Of a stretch of 64,000 nt of DNA, positions 8,584 to 17,789 are shown piece after piece; the first letter of the stretch is position 1, and every line of letters starts with the position of its first letter. Under the pieces are notes generated by a model. That model worked only from the letters and a program-made list of their open reading frames with translations, was not told where the DNA came from and made no database searches. Source of the DNA: Dyadobacter jiangsuensis (GTDB lineage Bacteria > Bacteroidota > Bacteroidia > Cytophagales > Spirosomataceae); NCBI RefSeq assembly GCF_003014695.1, contig NZ_PYAS01000004.1, forward strand, positions 547,305 to 611,304, written 5' to 3'. Made by a program: the position numbers and the translations under genes.

Positions 8584-8609
8584 TAAAAGCAGTGATGGTA
8601 CTGCTTTTA
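8584..8609. repeat. inverted repeat in a divergent intergenic region
   Basis: Perfect 10-bp arms TAAAAGCAGT / ACTGCTTTTA around GATGGT, lying in the 303-bp region 8443-8745 between two divergent genes. It could be an operator or a transcript hairpin. Nothing else supportable is seen in that region; a 78-codon plus-strand frame there has no coding character. Confidence 0.6.
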
Positions 8610-8745
8610 CGCTGGTATTCAGCCCCAAATACCGGAATTTTTTGCTCGGGCGGTGTGCTCTGTTGCCCGTACAAAAAGATTGCTCCTTTCACGCAACGGC
8701 AGTGATTTTTAGCGCGTAAAATGTTGCAACGAACCTCGGACCCTT

Positions 8746-10485
8746 ATGCAGCATATTTTACGTTTTACCGCCATTTTCTGCCTTTTTTTTCCAGCGGCGC
8801 GAGCCCAGGTCGATTGCAGCAATGTGGGCTTCGAACAAGGGAATTCCAACGGCTGGGTGCTCACCTATGGCGCCGTTACCGATGCGAACCAGCAAACCGT
8901 TTTTCAGAGCGAGCAAAATGGCACGCAGAACAACAAGCATTATGTTACCAGCCTTTCCGACGGCAACGATCCTAAAATTCCGTCCATTCCGATGGTGGCA
9001 CCGGGAAGCACGCACTCGATCCGGATCGGCAATGTGAATGAGGGCGGGCACTTCAGCCGCATTCATACCGAATATACCGTTACAGCAGATAACACGCTTT
9101 TTCAATACAAATTCGCCGTCATTTTGCAGAATACCGGCACCGACGGCCGTGCCAATCACGAACCCTATCAGAAACCCGGGTTTAATATCCTGATATTCGA
9201 CAGCAATGGAGAGGAATTGCCTTGCAGCAGCTACGATATTCAACTGGAAGGTACCAACACGGTCGAGGGTTTCCAGGCTTCGGGCGATATTCAGTACCGC
9301 AACTGGACGGTCGGGGCGATCGACCTGCGGAATTTTGTAAGGAAAAAACTGACGATCGTCGTGACCGCCCACGGGTGTACGCGGATGAGGCATTTCGGCT
9401 ATGCCTATTTCGACGCCGAGTGCCTGAAATCGGAGATTAAACAGGTAGCCGATTGTCCCGATGCCGATGGTTATATTACCCTGGCCGCGCCCGAGGGCTT
9501 CGGGAAATACAGCTGGAACAATGGCGCAACTTCCCAGCAGATCCGTGTGAAAGCCAATGTGGGCGATCAATTTCATGTGGATATGGTCCCGCGCGGGAGT
9601 CTCGACGAATCCTGCGCGCTCGGCTTGGATTTTACGGTTGCTTTTAAAAAGAAAACCGCCACGCTGGCGCAAGCAATCTGCGAGGGAGATGTGTATGCAT
9701 TAGGTGATACTTTGTTGAAAACCAGTGGTATTTATATTCGTAATGTGAGCAAAAGCAATGTATGTGATAGTACCGTGACCCTGACGCTCACCGTGAACCC
9801 CGTTGGGAAGTTTACCCAAAACCTGCGCATTTGCGAAGGAGAAAGTGTGAAGGTGGGGGATAGTACCTATTCAGAAGCCGGTACCTACGTCCAGAATATC
9901 CCGCAGCCGACCGGCTGTGACAGCCTCGTGACAACCATCCTTGAAGTGGTGAAGCTTGATGTATCCGTCACGCCGACGCTCTCCATGACCCAAGGTGATA
10001 GCGTCCACGTGGAGCCGATTGTTGAGCCTGTGGGTAGCTACGCTTATCATTGGGACCAGCAGGGCCTGTCTTGCACCGATTGCCCCGATCCATGGGCGTC
10101 GCCGCCCAAATCGACATTGTATCACCTGGAAGTATCGGACGCGGACAAAATCTGCACGCGACAGGCACGTGTACAGGTGTACGTGAAGCCCTGCGGCATT
10201 GATATACCCGACGCATTTTCTCCCAACAACGACCAGTTGAACGAAGTGTTTTACGTGTATGGCAATGCCTGTGTGAAGCAGGTCAGGGAGATGTTCATTT
10301 ACAATCGCTGGGGCGAAGTGATTTACCAGAAATCCAATTTCGCTGCGTCCGATCCATCGGCAGGCTGGGATGGTACTTACCATGGACAGAAGACTTTGCC
10401 GGGTATTTATCCCTACAAAATCAGGATAGAATTGACGAATGGTAAGTTTTTGAATTATAAAGGTGTAGTGAATCTACTTCGCTGA
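8746..10485 (+). CDS. secreted T9SS cargo protein, type B (CHU_C / gliding-motility-associated C-terminal domain)
   Basis: 579 residues with signal peptide MQHILRFTAIFCLFFPAARAQ. The N-terminal half is beta-rich and resembles cell-surface adhesin-type modules (RIHTEYTVTADNTLFQYKFA). Residues about 305-400 hold two tandem copies of a 70-residue unit starting AICEGDVYALGDTLL and RICEGESVKVGDSTY and ending CDSTVTLTL / CDSLVTTIL. The last 90 residues are the CHU_C sorting domain: AFSPNNDQLNEVFYV, MFIYNRWGEVIYQ, GWDGTYHGQ, PGIYPYKI. Such domains route proteins through the type IX secretion system to the cell surface. Stand-alone gene; target unknown. Confidence 0.88.
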   Translation: MQHILRFTAIFCLFFPAARAQVDCSNVGFEQGNSNGWVLTYGAVTDANQQTVFQSEQNGTQNNKHYVTSLSDGNDPKIPSIPMVAPGSTHSIRIGNVNEGGHFSRIHTEYTVTADNTLFQYKFAVILQNTGTDGRANHEPYQKPGFNILIFDSNGEELPCSSYDIQLEGTNTVEGFQASGDIQYRNWTVGAIDLRNFVRKKLTIVVTAHGCTRMRHFGYAYFDAECLKSEIKQVADCPDADGYITLAAPEGFGKYSWNNGATSQQIRVKANVGDQFHVDMVPRGSLDESCALGLDFTVAFKKKTATLAQAICEGDVYALGDTLLKTSGIYIRNVSKSNVCDSTVTLTLTVNPVGKFTQNLRICEGESVKVGDSTYSEAGTYVQNIPQPTGCDSLVTTILEVVKLDVSVTPTLSMTQGDSVHVEPIVEPVGSYAYHWDQQGLSCTDCPDPWASPPKSTLYHLEVSDADKICTRQARVQVYVKPCGIDIPDAFSPNNDQLNEVFYVYGNACVKQVREMFIYNRWGEVIYQKSNFAASDPSAGWDGTYHGQKTLPGIYPYKIRIELTNGKFLNYKGVVNLLR

Positions 10486-10725
10486 ATGTTGAATGCTACT
10501 CGGGAGCTTGCCGGCGGGTATTTCTGAAAAGGAAATATGAGCAATTCCAATTTGGGACTATTGCCTGGAATTATGTGAAATAGATCGGCGATTTGAAGTC
10601 GTAGAATTACTTTTCGTAGTGATTATTATTAATAGAATAGTGATTTCCTCTTGCGTATTTTAGAATAGAATTTCGCTTTATTGCATTGAAAAATTGTCCC
10701 TCGAATACTACGAACAAGAGAAGCT

Positions 10726-12450
10726 ATGAAAAGAATTTTGCTGTTAATTACGTTGATTGTTTCATTAAAATGTGTGGGACAAGGCTCTATTGAAGGCGAT
10801 CGGGCGGCGTTGGCTGCGCTTTATAATGCTACGGATGGCTCTAATTGGCTTCGTGACGACGACTGGCTGAGCACCACTCCTCCGTTTGATAACCCCTGTG
10901 GTTTTTTCTGGTACGGAATAACTTGTGAAAATGGCCGTGTTACCGGTATAAATCTCTCAAACAATAATTTAAATGGCCCGCTGCCGCCCGAGATCGGCAA
11001 CCTTACAGAACTCAAAACGCTAATTGTCCGTCATGAGCGGGCATATGAATTTGAAAATGTACTGGCATTTGTCAATGGCTCGATACCGGCGGAAATAGGG
11101 AACCTCACGAATCTCGAATATCTGGATCTGGCCGGAAATCATTTCACGGGTAATATCCCCGCGAGTTTTCAAAATCTTAAAAAATTAAAACATCTTGATT
11201 TAAGTTATATCGCGTCGGATCCCGGCTTCGATCCTCATGGGTTTCTCACCGGGAGTATTCCCACGGAGCTAGGCAATATGCCCGAGCTCGAATACCTTGC
11301 TATTGCCGATCAGGACATTACCGGAATTACGTCCGCTTTGGGAAATCTGACCAAATTGAAGCACCTCGACCTTGCCGGGAACAATATTACCGGAACACTC
11401 CCGGCCCAATGGGGTGCGTTAGTGAACCTGGAATATCTTGATTTGCATTTCGAATCGTATATGAGAGCCAATCAAAAGGGTGCGCTGTCGGGGGCTATTC
11501 CTGCACAATTCAATGCACTCACCAATCTTAAATACCTGAACCTCGCAAATAACTCCCTGACCGGGCCGATCCCTAATTTGCTCGGCATTCCCATATCGGC
11601 GGAAGTGCATTTGGAATATAATGACTTCACTTTTGCAGGTATGGAGACGAATATCAGCCGGCTGGATTATTATGACAACCAGGGGACGGTGCAATTGCAG
11701 CTAACGATACCCCTGGGGGCGATAGACGGGTCGGGCCCGGGAGGTCTAATGGAAATGCTTGTGGGAGGGAGCATGGCCAACAATACTTTCTATTGGTATA
11801 AAGACGACGTGCTGGTTTACAGCGGTACCGGTGGGGATTTCTCCTACTACTATCCATCAAAAAAGGGCGTGTATTATGCCAAAGCAACCAATTCAATTGC
11901 CACTCAGCTTACTTTGACCAGCAATAAATACGACGTAATCGGGTTTCCGGTGACGCTGGTTTCTTTTTCCGGCCAGGCAGCAGCGGGAGAAAACAGGTTG
12001 CATTGGAAAACAACCTCGGAAACCAACAATAAAGGGTTTCAAATAGAAAGAAGTGCCGATGCTAAAACATTCTCGACGGTTGGTTTTGCAGATGGTTATG
12101 GGGATACCAATGAAGATAAGAATTACAGTTTTGTCGATAAAGCTCCTTTGGATATTACCTATTACCGGCTGAAACAAATTGATCACGATGGTACTTCTGA
12201 GTATTCGAGCATTATCGTAGTCAAAAATGAATCCGCTATTTCGATCTATCCGAATCCGGCACAGAATGAGGTGACAATAAAGGGTTGGCCCGAGGGAAAA
12301 CCAGTGGTAATATTTGATCAATTGGGACGAAAGGTGCTGGAACAACAGCGCGATTCGGCTGGTAAAAATGTTTGGATAGGAGGCCTGGCCAAGGGGATTT
12401 ATACCATTCAGGTCGGAGATTCAAAAAAGCAATTGGTAGTAGCCGACTAG
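10726..12450 (+). CDS. secreted leucine-rich-repeat protein with T9SS type A sorting domain
   Basis: 574 residues, signal peptide MKRILLLITLIVSLKCVGQ. DRAALAALYNATDGSNWL and WYGITCENGRVTGINLS are the cap that precedes plant-like LRRs. About eight to nine LRRs follow (for example LKHLDLAGNNITGTLPAQWG). A beta-sandwich linker (residues about 300-400) leads to PVTLVSFSGQAA, then GFQIERSADAKTFSTVGF, a common pre-sorting-domain module, and finally the type A sorting domain ISIYPNPAQNEVTI ... GLAKGIYTIQV. Exported by T9SS and surface-exposed; probable binding or adhesion role. Upstream 240 bp is AT-rich and likely holds the promoter. Confidence 0.9.
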   Translation: MKRILLLITLIVSLKCVGQGSIEGDRAALAALYNATDGSNWLRDDDWLSTTPPFDNPCGFFWYGITCENGRVTGINLSNNNLNGPLPPEIGNLTELKTLIVRHERAYEFENVLAFVNGSIPAEIGNLTNLEYLDLAGNHFTGNIPASFQNLKKLKHLDLSYIASDPGFDPHGFLTGSIPTELGNMPELEYLAIADQDITGITSALGNLTKLKHLDLAGNNITGTLPAQWGALVNLEYLDLHFESYMRANQKGALSGAIPAQFNALTNLKYLNLANNSLTGPIPNLLGIPISAEVHLEYNDFTFAGMETNISRLDYYDNQGTVQLQLTIPLGAIDGSGPGGLMEMLVGGSMANNTFYWYKDDVLVYSGTGGDFSYYYPSKKGVYYAKATNSIATQLTLTSNKYDVIGFPVTLVSFSGQAAAGENRLHWKTTSETNNKGFQIERSADAKTFSTVGFADGYGDTNEDKNYSFVDKAPLDITYYRLKQIDHDGTSEYSSIIVVKNESAISIYPNPAQNEVTIKGWPEGKPVVIFDQLGRKVLEQQRDSAGKNVWIGGLAKGIYTIQVGDSKKQLVVAD

Positions 12451-12464
12451 CAGGTCCTTCCGGG

Positions 12465-13811
12465 TCACTTTTTCGGCTTTTTTATCAGACGATTTTTTAG
12501 TACCCGCTGATAAAGCAGGTTGTTGAGCCAAATGAAAATAAGTACCCCAATAATGATGAACACCGCATTCAGTTTGTAAGAAAAGCCGACAAATTTCTCC
12601 TTACCGTCAAGTGAAAGCTCGAACCGGAGCCAGGAACGCTCGACGGTAGTGGTAACATGGTCGAAGGGAAGTGCCTCGTCGTAAATGATTTCGGTAATGA
12701 AATGGCCGGTCGTATCCATATAACCGTACTTATCATTAATGCGGATCATCGAAATGCCGTGGTTGAAATAGGAAGCAAAATCATATTTCAACGGCGTCCG
12801 TATTTTGCCTGATTTATCGATATGCCCGAACTTACCATTGATGGCAACGGCGGAACGGTCTTCCGCGGTGAAACCAGTGGCTTCGTCGTACAAATGTGGG
12901 ATCCGCAGTTTGCCGGTTTTATCGATACAGCCCCATTTTCCATTTTTCTTAACCCAAAACAAACCATTAGTGGGCTTGCGGGTATCGGTATATTCAAATG
13001 GAACAATGAGATCTCCGGTGAACGGACTAATATAACCGTACTTATCGCCGTATTGCACGCGCTCCATTCCCTGGCCGGAATACTTGTAATCAGGATCGAT
13101 GTCGTCGAGTGTTACAGGGACTTTCAGCATCATATTTTTATCGATGATGCCGTATTTGCCTTTATAAAGAAAATGGTAAATGAATTTAGACGCTTTAATT
13201 TCCTTTTCGATAAAGCGGCTGAAATTGAAATTCAGGATATGGAAATCCATCGGCCTTTGTATCCACCATAACACGTCTTCTTTCGTATCGTGATTGCACA
13301 GGAAATCGATATCCGAATCCTTGATCAGATAATGTCTGGTATAGTGGTGAATAGGGATTCGGTAAATCTCCTTGCCCGTGAGGCCAATATATGAAAGTCC
13401 GTAATGTTTGCCGGACGGGTATATAACCCAGGTTTTACCGTCGCGAAACCTGTCTGTGGAGGTGTATTTGGGTTCGATTACGATTTTTCCGCGTTTGTCG
13501 ATGAATCCGTGCAGACCGTGTCCTTCGGCATCGAGCTCCATGGGTACAAACTCGGCGAGGCCCTCGGCAAAGTCACCGATGTCGCGGTAGGCGGGTGTAA
13601 GTTTGCGGCCGCTTTTATCGGTAATGAATGTTTCGTACGACCGGCACGGAATATTCACTTTCTTTACGACGTACACATCGTCGTATTCTCTGTATTCATT
13701 GTATTCTTTCAGCCATGCTTTGTTGCCCGCGGCGGGCGTCTGGGCCACAGCCAACGCCGATTGCAATAGGAAAAAGAGGTATGCAAGATGATAAAAAGTC
13801 GGTCGAAGCAT
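12465..13811 (-). CDS. WG-repeat protein with C-terminal membrane anchor
   Basis: 448 residues with signal peptide MLRPTFYHLAYLFFLLQSALA. At least six WG/KWG repeats are visible, each about 40-50 residues: HGFIDKRGKIVIEPKY, KYGIIDKNMMLKVP, KYGYISPFTGDLIVPFEY, KWGCIDKTGKLRIPHLY, KFGHIDKSGKIRTPLKY, KYGYMDTTGHF. A single membrane helix (AVFIIIGVLIFIWLNNLLY) and a basic tail end the protein, so the repeats should face the periplasm. The family's role is unknown. Convergent with the LRR gene (14 bp apart). Confidence 0.88.
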   Translation of the reverse strand: MLRPTFYHLAYLFFLLQSALAVAQTPAAGNKAWLKEYNEYREYDDVYVVKKVNIPCRSYETFITDKSGRKLTPAYRDIGDFAEGLAEFVPMELDAEGHGLHGFIDKRGKIVIEPKYTSTDRFRDGKTWVIYPSGKHYGLSYIGLTGKEIYRIPIHHYTRHYLIKDSDIDFLCNHDTKEDVLWWIQRPMDFHILNFNFSRFIEKEIKASKFIYHFLYKGKYGIIDKNMMLKVPVTLDDIDPDYKYSGQGMERVQYGDKYGYISPFTGDLIVPFEYTDTRKPTNGLFWVKKNGKWGCIDKTGKLRIPHLYDEATGFTAEDRSAVAINGKFGHIDKSGKIRTPLKYDFASYFNHGISMIRINDKYGYMDTTGHFITEIIYDEALPFDHVTTTVERSWLRFELSLDGKEKFVGFSYKLNAVFIIIGVLIFIWLNNLLYQRVLKNRLIKKPKK

Positions 13812-13993
13812 TCAGAAAACGCGGTTTTCAGGTTAGTCGCGGCCACTGCGTAGTACCATCGGCATGGTGCCGAACGCGGCAGGCATTCTATTTTAACCTG
13901 CAAAAAACAAAAACTTGACAGGATTATCGATTTTCAGACGGGTAATTATTTAAGAAAATAGGTTTAAATTAACCTCAAACTTATTCAGGAATC

Positions 13994-15157
13994 ATGTCGC
14001 TGGCCCGGAACGAACAGTTTTACTCGCGTTTGCCTGCCAACCATATTTCGTTGGGCGAACTGCTTACGGAAGAGCATCTTTTTTACAATGTGCCCGAGTC
14101 GTGGCATGTGGTGATTACCGACATTCGGAATTCGACCGGCGCCGTTGCGGGCGGGATGCACGAGACGGTCAACCTGATCGCGACAGGCAGCATCGTGAGT
14201 GTACTCAATATCGCATTCAAGGCGGGTATCACCGTGCCGTTCTTTTTCGGTGGCGACGGGGCTACTTTCATTGTGCCGCCCGCGATCGCCGATGCCGCCA
14301 TGCGTGCGCTGGCGGTTTTCAGGAAAAATACCAGAGAGAATTTTGCGCTCGATCTTCGCATCGGTATCGTCGCGGTGAGCGAAATTTATGCCCAGGAATA
14401 TGAACTGAAACTCAGTAAGCTCAGAGTGTCCGGCGCATTTTCGATTCCCGTCATATTGGGCGACGGACTGTATTGTGCCGAAAAACTCATTAAAAGTGAA
14501 CAGTACCGGTTCGACTATGAGCCCAAGCCGGACGATGAGCTCGACCTCAGCGGTATGCAATGCCGGTGGGACAAGATCGGCCCGCCGGAAATGGACCAGG
14601 AAGTAGTGACGCTCCTTGTGACAGCCCCGGCCGGTAAAAAGCAGGCAGAATTATTTGCGAAGGTGATGGAGCACGTCGACGGTATTTATGGGCCTTTCCC
14701 GCGGCGGCAGCCCATTTCTGTTGCCAGGCTGATCTGGCGGACGACCTTCAAGAAGATGGAAATGGAGATGCGGGTGAGGGAAGGTGGCACGAGCATTCTT
14801 GGCCTGGCCGCGTCCTGGATTGCCTGGCTCTTTGGTTACGTATACTTCCGGACGTCATATGGCAGGAATTACCTCAACAGCCTGGTCGAAATGTCGGATA
14901 CATTGGTGATCGACGGGAAGATCAACACCGTAATTACCGGCACGCCGGAGCAGCGTGAGCAACTCCAACGCGCCCTCGATGCCATGGAGGCAGCACGGGA
15001 AATCCATTACGGACTGCATGTGAGCGGCGAATCCGTGATGTCGTGCTACGTCCATGACCTCAAAGACGGCCATATTCATTTCATCGACGGCGCAGAGGGA
15101 GGTTATACCAAAGCGGCGGGGATGCTGAAACGGAAGTTGCGGAATGCGGGCGTTTAG
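13994..15157 (+). CDS. DUF3095-like protein with adenylate/guanylate cyclase-like domain
   Basis: 387 residues, cytosolic by appearance except for one possible hydrophobic stretch (ILGLAASWIAWLFGYVYF, about 275-292). The N-terminal region (about 35-190) WHVVITDIRNSTGAVAGG followed by VPFFFGGDGATFIVPP is typical of a class III cyclase-like fold: D-I-R-N-S-T and the GGDGATF hairpin sit where nucleotidyl cyclases bind metal. The C-terminal half matches the overall pattern of DUF3095 proteins. Whether it makes cAMP is unknown; a few residues needed for adenine recognition cannot be placed with certainty. Convergent with the cupin gene (3 bp between stops). Confidence 0.78.
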   Translation: MSLARNEQFYSRLPANHISLGELLTEEHLFYNVPESWHVVITDIRNSTGAVAGGMHETVNLIATGSIVSVLNIAFKAGITVPFFFGGDGATFIVPPAIADAAMRALAVFRKNTRENFALDLRIGIVAVSEIYAQEYELKLSKLRVSGAFSIPVILGDGLYCAEKLIKSEQYRFDYEPKPDDELDLSGMQCRWDKIGPPEMDQEVVTLLVTAPAGKKQAELFAKVMEHVDGIYGPFPRRQPISVARLIWRTTFKKMEMEMRVREGGTSILGLAASWIAWLFGYVYFRTSYGRNYLNSLVEMSDTLVIDGKINTVITGTPEQREQLQRALDAMEAAREIHYGLHVSGESVMSCYVHDLKDGHIHFIDGAEGGYTKAAGMLKRKLRNAGV

Positions 15158-15160
15158 CAA

Positions 15161-15691
15161 CTACTGCGGAGGCCCTACTGGTAGCATATTTTGCACGTCC
15201 ACCGGGAAACTGTCATATTTCTGATACAATTTCAGGTATTTCGCCGGGTCGATCACCGGTTCCGTCAATATCGATTTCAGCCCGCGGAAAAAGCCTTCCC
15301 GCTGCTGGCCGGGGTTGAATATGAGATTGATCACCACTTCTTCGTCGGATTGATTGGAAAACCCATGCGCGGTCATGCGCGGCACGTAGACTACTGCGCC
15401 CTCACGCGCGTGGACGGGGCCGTCGGCCAGTTCGACCGTGAGCGTACCTTTGCGGACGACGAAAGTCTCATCCATAAAACGGTGATAATGCAATCGCGCG
15501 CCGATCGTCGCGGGAGCCAGTTTGATTTCGTAGACACCCAACTGGTCGTTCGAAATGTCGCTGGTAACCTTTAATGTAATGCTGTTGCCGCCCATAGCCA
15601 GCACCTCACCTTCGCCTGGTACGAACATAACGGCTTTACTTTCAAGGGTGTCGGCGAGGAAGTCAGTTTCATTTTTCATAGCATTTGTCAT
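15161..15691 (-). CDS. cupin domain-containing protein
   Basis: 176 residues from the ATG at 15691 (MTNAMKNETDFLADTLESK). An upstream ATG at 15742 lies inside the palindromic control region, so the shorter start is favoured; 15679 is also possible. Cupin motif 1 is RLHYHRFMDETFVVRKGTLTV (split: RLHYHRFMDETFVV, RKGTLTVELADG) with likely metal-binding His residues, and motif 2 is VVYVPRMTAHGFSNQ. Small cupins of this kind act as dioxygenases, isomerases or sensors; substrate unknown. It follows a Crp/Fnr regulator gene in the same direction, which may control it. Confidence 0.85.
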   Translation of the reverse strand: MTNAMKNETDFLADTLESKAVMFVPGEGEVLAMGGNSITLKVTSDISNDQLGVYEIKLAPATIGARLHYHRFMDETFVVRKGTLTVELADGPVHAREGAVVYVPRMTAHGFSNQSDEEVVINLIFNPGQQREGFFRGLKSILTEPVIDPAKYLKLYQKYDSFPVDVQNMLPVGPPQ

Positions 15692-15708
15692 GGTTTTGAT
15701 TTTAAACA

Positions 15709-15753
15709 GGACAAATGTCGGAGTACCGTCCACCGAAAACATTTACAAATGTT
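15709..15753. promoter_or_regulatory. repeated ACAAATGT palindromes between regulator and cupin genes
   Basis: AACATTTACAAATGTT (15738-15753) is a palindrome with 7-bp arms, and GACAAATGTC (15710-15719) repeats its half-site 34 bp away. Both precede the cupin start and follow the Crp/Fnr regulator gene. Candidate binding sites of that regulator; not tested. Confidence 0.5.
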
Positions 15754-15767
15754 GAGACTTCCAAAAA

Positions 15768-16337
15768 TTACATTTCGGACCGGATGCGGCTGAGCTGGGT
15801 AGGGGTAATGCCGAGGTAGGAAGCGATTTCGTGCTGTTTGAGGCGCGGTTCGAGATTGGGATAGTCTTTCAGGAAATTGGCATAACGTGTTTTGGCATTG
15901 TCGTACCGAAAGGAAATTTCCAACGGTTCCTTTTCAATGACCCAGTGGAGCTCCATATAACGGATGTAGAATGCGGCGAGGTCGTGGTGCTTTGCGGTAA
16001 GTGCTTTGAAATCGTAGAAATTGTACTCCAAGGTTTCCGTAGCTTCGAGCGCTTTGATCGCGAAAATGCTGGGTGCATGCGTAAGCATTGCCGGCAGCGA
16101 ACCTGCGAAATGGTTTTCGGGAAAGAACTTCTTGACCACCATGTCCCCGTCCGGCGACGCATAATACTGCGATAGAAGCCCTTTTACTACAAATCCGACG
16201 TTTTTGGGTGTTTGTCCTTCCTTCAAAAAGTAATCGCCTTTCGCGTAGGAATGCGGCCGGATGAGCTTCGCCAAATCCTCCATCGCCTCTTCCGAAAGCG
16301 TGCCGTAAGTATCGAACTTTGCACGGAGCTGTTCCAT
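15768..16337 (-). CDS. Crp/Fnr family transcriptional regulator
   Basis: 189 residues. The cyclic-nucleotide-binding beta-barrel spans about residues 20-115 (KGDYFLKEGQTPKNVGFVVKG), then a dimer helix and a winged helix-turn-helix of which EIASYLGITPTQLSRIRSEM is the recognition part at the C-terminus. No cysteine cluster for an Fe-S centre is seen, so it is not Fnr in the strict sense. Bacteroidota carry many such single-domain-pair regulators; the ligand is unknown. Lies between a membrane-protein gene (43 bp upstream) and the cupin gene. Confidence 0.92.
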   Translation of the reverse strand: MEQLRAKFDTYGTLSEEAMEDLAKLIRPHSYAKGDYFLKEGQTPKNVGFVVKGLLSQYYASPDGDMVVKKFFPENHFAGSLPAMLTHAPSIFAIKALEATETLEYNFYDFKALTAKHHDLAAFYIRYMELHWVIEKEPLEISFRYDNAKTRYANFLKDYPNLEPRLKQHEIASYLGITPTQLSRIRSEM

Positions 16338-16381
16338 TTGTTTTAGAATTTGGTAGAAATATAAGGTTGGGCCGCCTATAT

Positions 16382-17206
16382 TCAGTTAAGCAGGTTTAAT
16401 AAAACTATGACAATGATTAGACGGTACAAAATCCACGTAACGGTTGGCCAGTAACCTATCCCAAGTAGCCTGGATCGCCGCATGTGCTCCCGGATCATCA
16501 ATGCAATGATGATTAACCCGCTAATCCCGGCGATTTGCCAGCCAAGATTGATCATACAAATAATGGTAGTCACAAAAAAGGTCAATGAGCCTGCGAGAGA
16601 GATTGTTGCGAGATTACCGAGATAATCCCAGGTTTTGCTCTTTTTACAAAACATTAGCACAAAGTATTGGAGCAAAATGTGTCCTGCACCGATCGCAAAC
16701 TCCCGTACAAACATTTTGCCCGACACTGTAGCGCCAATTAACGCGGGGTAAGTGGTCATAACGAGCGATGTAACAACCCAGCTCAATATGATCCAAGCAA
16801 TGCGATACTTCAAATTAAACGATGGCTGATACCCGAACGGATTTTCAGTAGCCGCTGCCGGGATGATCACGCGGCGGTTGTAGGAAATGAATGCGTAGGC
16901 TTTCGTCGCAATCCATAGAAACGGCTTCCAGCGGAATAACGGGGCCAGGAGGGGCATACTTGTTCCGCAAACTTTCAGCAGACTTTCGATGCCGTAGGTA
17001 ACTTCGCCGGTGGCCTGGTTGACGAGCGCTATTTCGTTGACAGCGCGTTGCCAGTCGAGATTAGGGCAGGCCGCGCCGGCATATTGCTGGTAGGCCTCGC
17101 GGCCGTTTGCGTCCAGCAGCCCGTTTCGCACAAATGCGCCCGTGTAGAGGTAGCACATCGGGCACTCGGCGTCGTACAAAATGATGTGATTGTGCAGCGT
17201 TTTCAT
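16382..17206 (-). CDS. DCC family (DUF393) thiol-oxidoreductase-like membrane protein
   Basis: 274 residues. The N-terminal 120 residues are a DUF393/DCC domain with the motif YDAECPMCYLYTGAF (CPMC in thioredoxin-like position, start of the fold IILYDAECPMC). Behind it come about four to five membrane helices (for example IAWIILSWVVTSLVM, ISLAGSLTFFVTTIICMI, ISGLIIIALMI). A membrane-bound thiol-disulfide role is inferred. It follows the GbsR/MarR gene in the same direction, and a half-site of that regulator's palindrome lies just upstream (17239-17250). Confidence 0.8.
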   Translation of the reverse strand: MKTLHNHIILYDAECPMCYLYTGAFVRNGLLDANGREAYQQYAGAACPNLDWQRAVNEIALVNQATGEVTYGIESLLKVCGTSMPLLAPLFRWKPFLWIATKAYAFISYNRRVIIPAAATENPFGYQPSFNLKYRIAWIILSWVVTSLVMTTYPALIGATVSGKMFVREFAIGAGHILLQYFVLMFCKKSKTWDYLGNLATISLAGSLTFFVTTIICMINLGWQIAGISGLIIIALMIREHMRRSRLLGIGYWPTVTWILYRLIIVIVLLNLLN

Positions 17207-17224
17207 TTTTATAGTATATTTTGA

Positions 17225-17250
17225 ATTTTCAGTAAAAATTGAAAGTTTGA
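17225..17250 (-). promoter_or_regulatory. second copy of the GbsR-type half-site, upstream of the DCC gene
   Basis: TTGAAAGTTTGA (17239-17250) repeats the arm TTTTGAAAGTTT of the 32-bp palindrome at 17790-17821, with a weak opposite arm (ATTTTCAGT at 17225-17233). It lies between the regulator gene and the DCC gene start at 17206. Confidence 0.5.
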
Positions 17251-17262
17251 TTCAAAAAAATA

Positions 17263-17769
17263 TTACTTGAACAATTTGAAAATACCACCCCAAAACCAGC
17301 TCTCTTCCGCACCTAACATGGTTTCCAGGGTTTTATCAACGTTTTTGGCCAGTTTGTTGATGTCCGTAACCGACTTGTTGAAGGTGCTGAATTCGGGATC
17401 ATTGGCGTCACCGGTAACCTTCGACAGTTCGTCAAGCACTTTGATAACCGGCTCCAACTCGCGTTTGCGACGCTCTTTGGCTACCTGCTTGGCGATATTC
17501 CAGACATCCTTGTCGGCAAAGAAGTATTCCTTCCGCTCACCCGGCTTGTGTTGCTTTTCGATCAGCCCCCAGCCGATCAGGTCGCGGAGGGTCATGTTGG
17601 CATTACCGCGCGAAATGCTGAGGGTTTCCATGATTTCCTCGGTTGTAAGCGGGTCGGGAGAAATCAGGAGCAACGCGTGGACCTGCGCCATGGTGCGGTT
17701 AATGCCCCATTCGGAGCCGAGTTTGCCCCATGATTCGATGAATTTCCGTTTCGCGTCTTCGAGTTCCAT
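17263..17769 (-). CDS. GbsR/MarR family transcriptional regulator
   Basis: 168 residues. MELEDAKRKFIESWGKLGSEWGINRTMAQVHALLL is the GbsR-type start (split: FIESWGKLGSEWGIN, RTMAQVHALLLIS), followed by a winged HTH with TTEEIMETLSISRGNANMTL and the wing GLIEKQHKPGERKEYFFA. The C-terminal third is helical and likely dimerises. GbsR proteins in other bacteria repress osmoprotectant or efflux genes in response to small ligands. A 32-bp palindrome precedes the gene by about 20 bp, indicating autoregulation. Start ATG at 17769 fits the family N-terminus. Confidence 0.92.
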   Translation of the reverse strand: MELEDAKRKFIESWGKLGSEWGINRTMAQVHALLLISPDPLTTEEIMETLSISRGNANMTLRDLIGWGLIEKQHKPGERKEYFFADKDVWNIAKQVAKERRKRELEPVIKVLDELSKVTGDANDPEFSTFNKSVTDINKLAKNVDKTLETMLGAEESWFWGGIFKLFK

Positions 17770-17789
17770 ATTTCAAAGGTAATAATGTA

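Noticed and set aside
8483..8719. 78-codon plus-strand frame between divergent genes
   Set aside because: No family likeness, no start context, and it overlaps the inverted repeat at 8584-8609.
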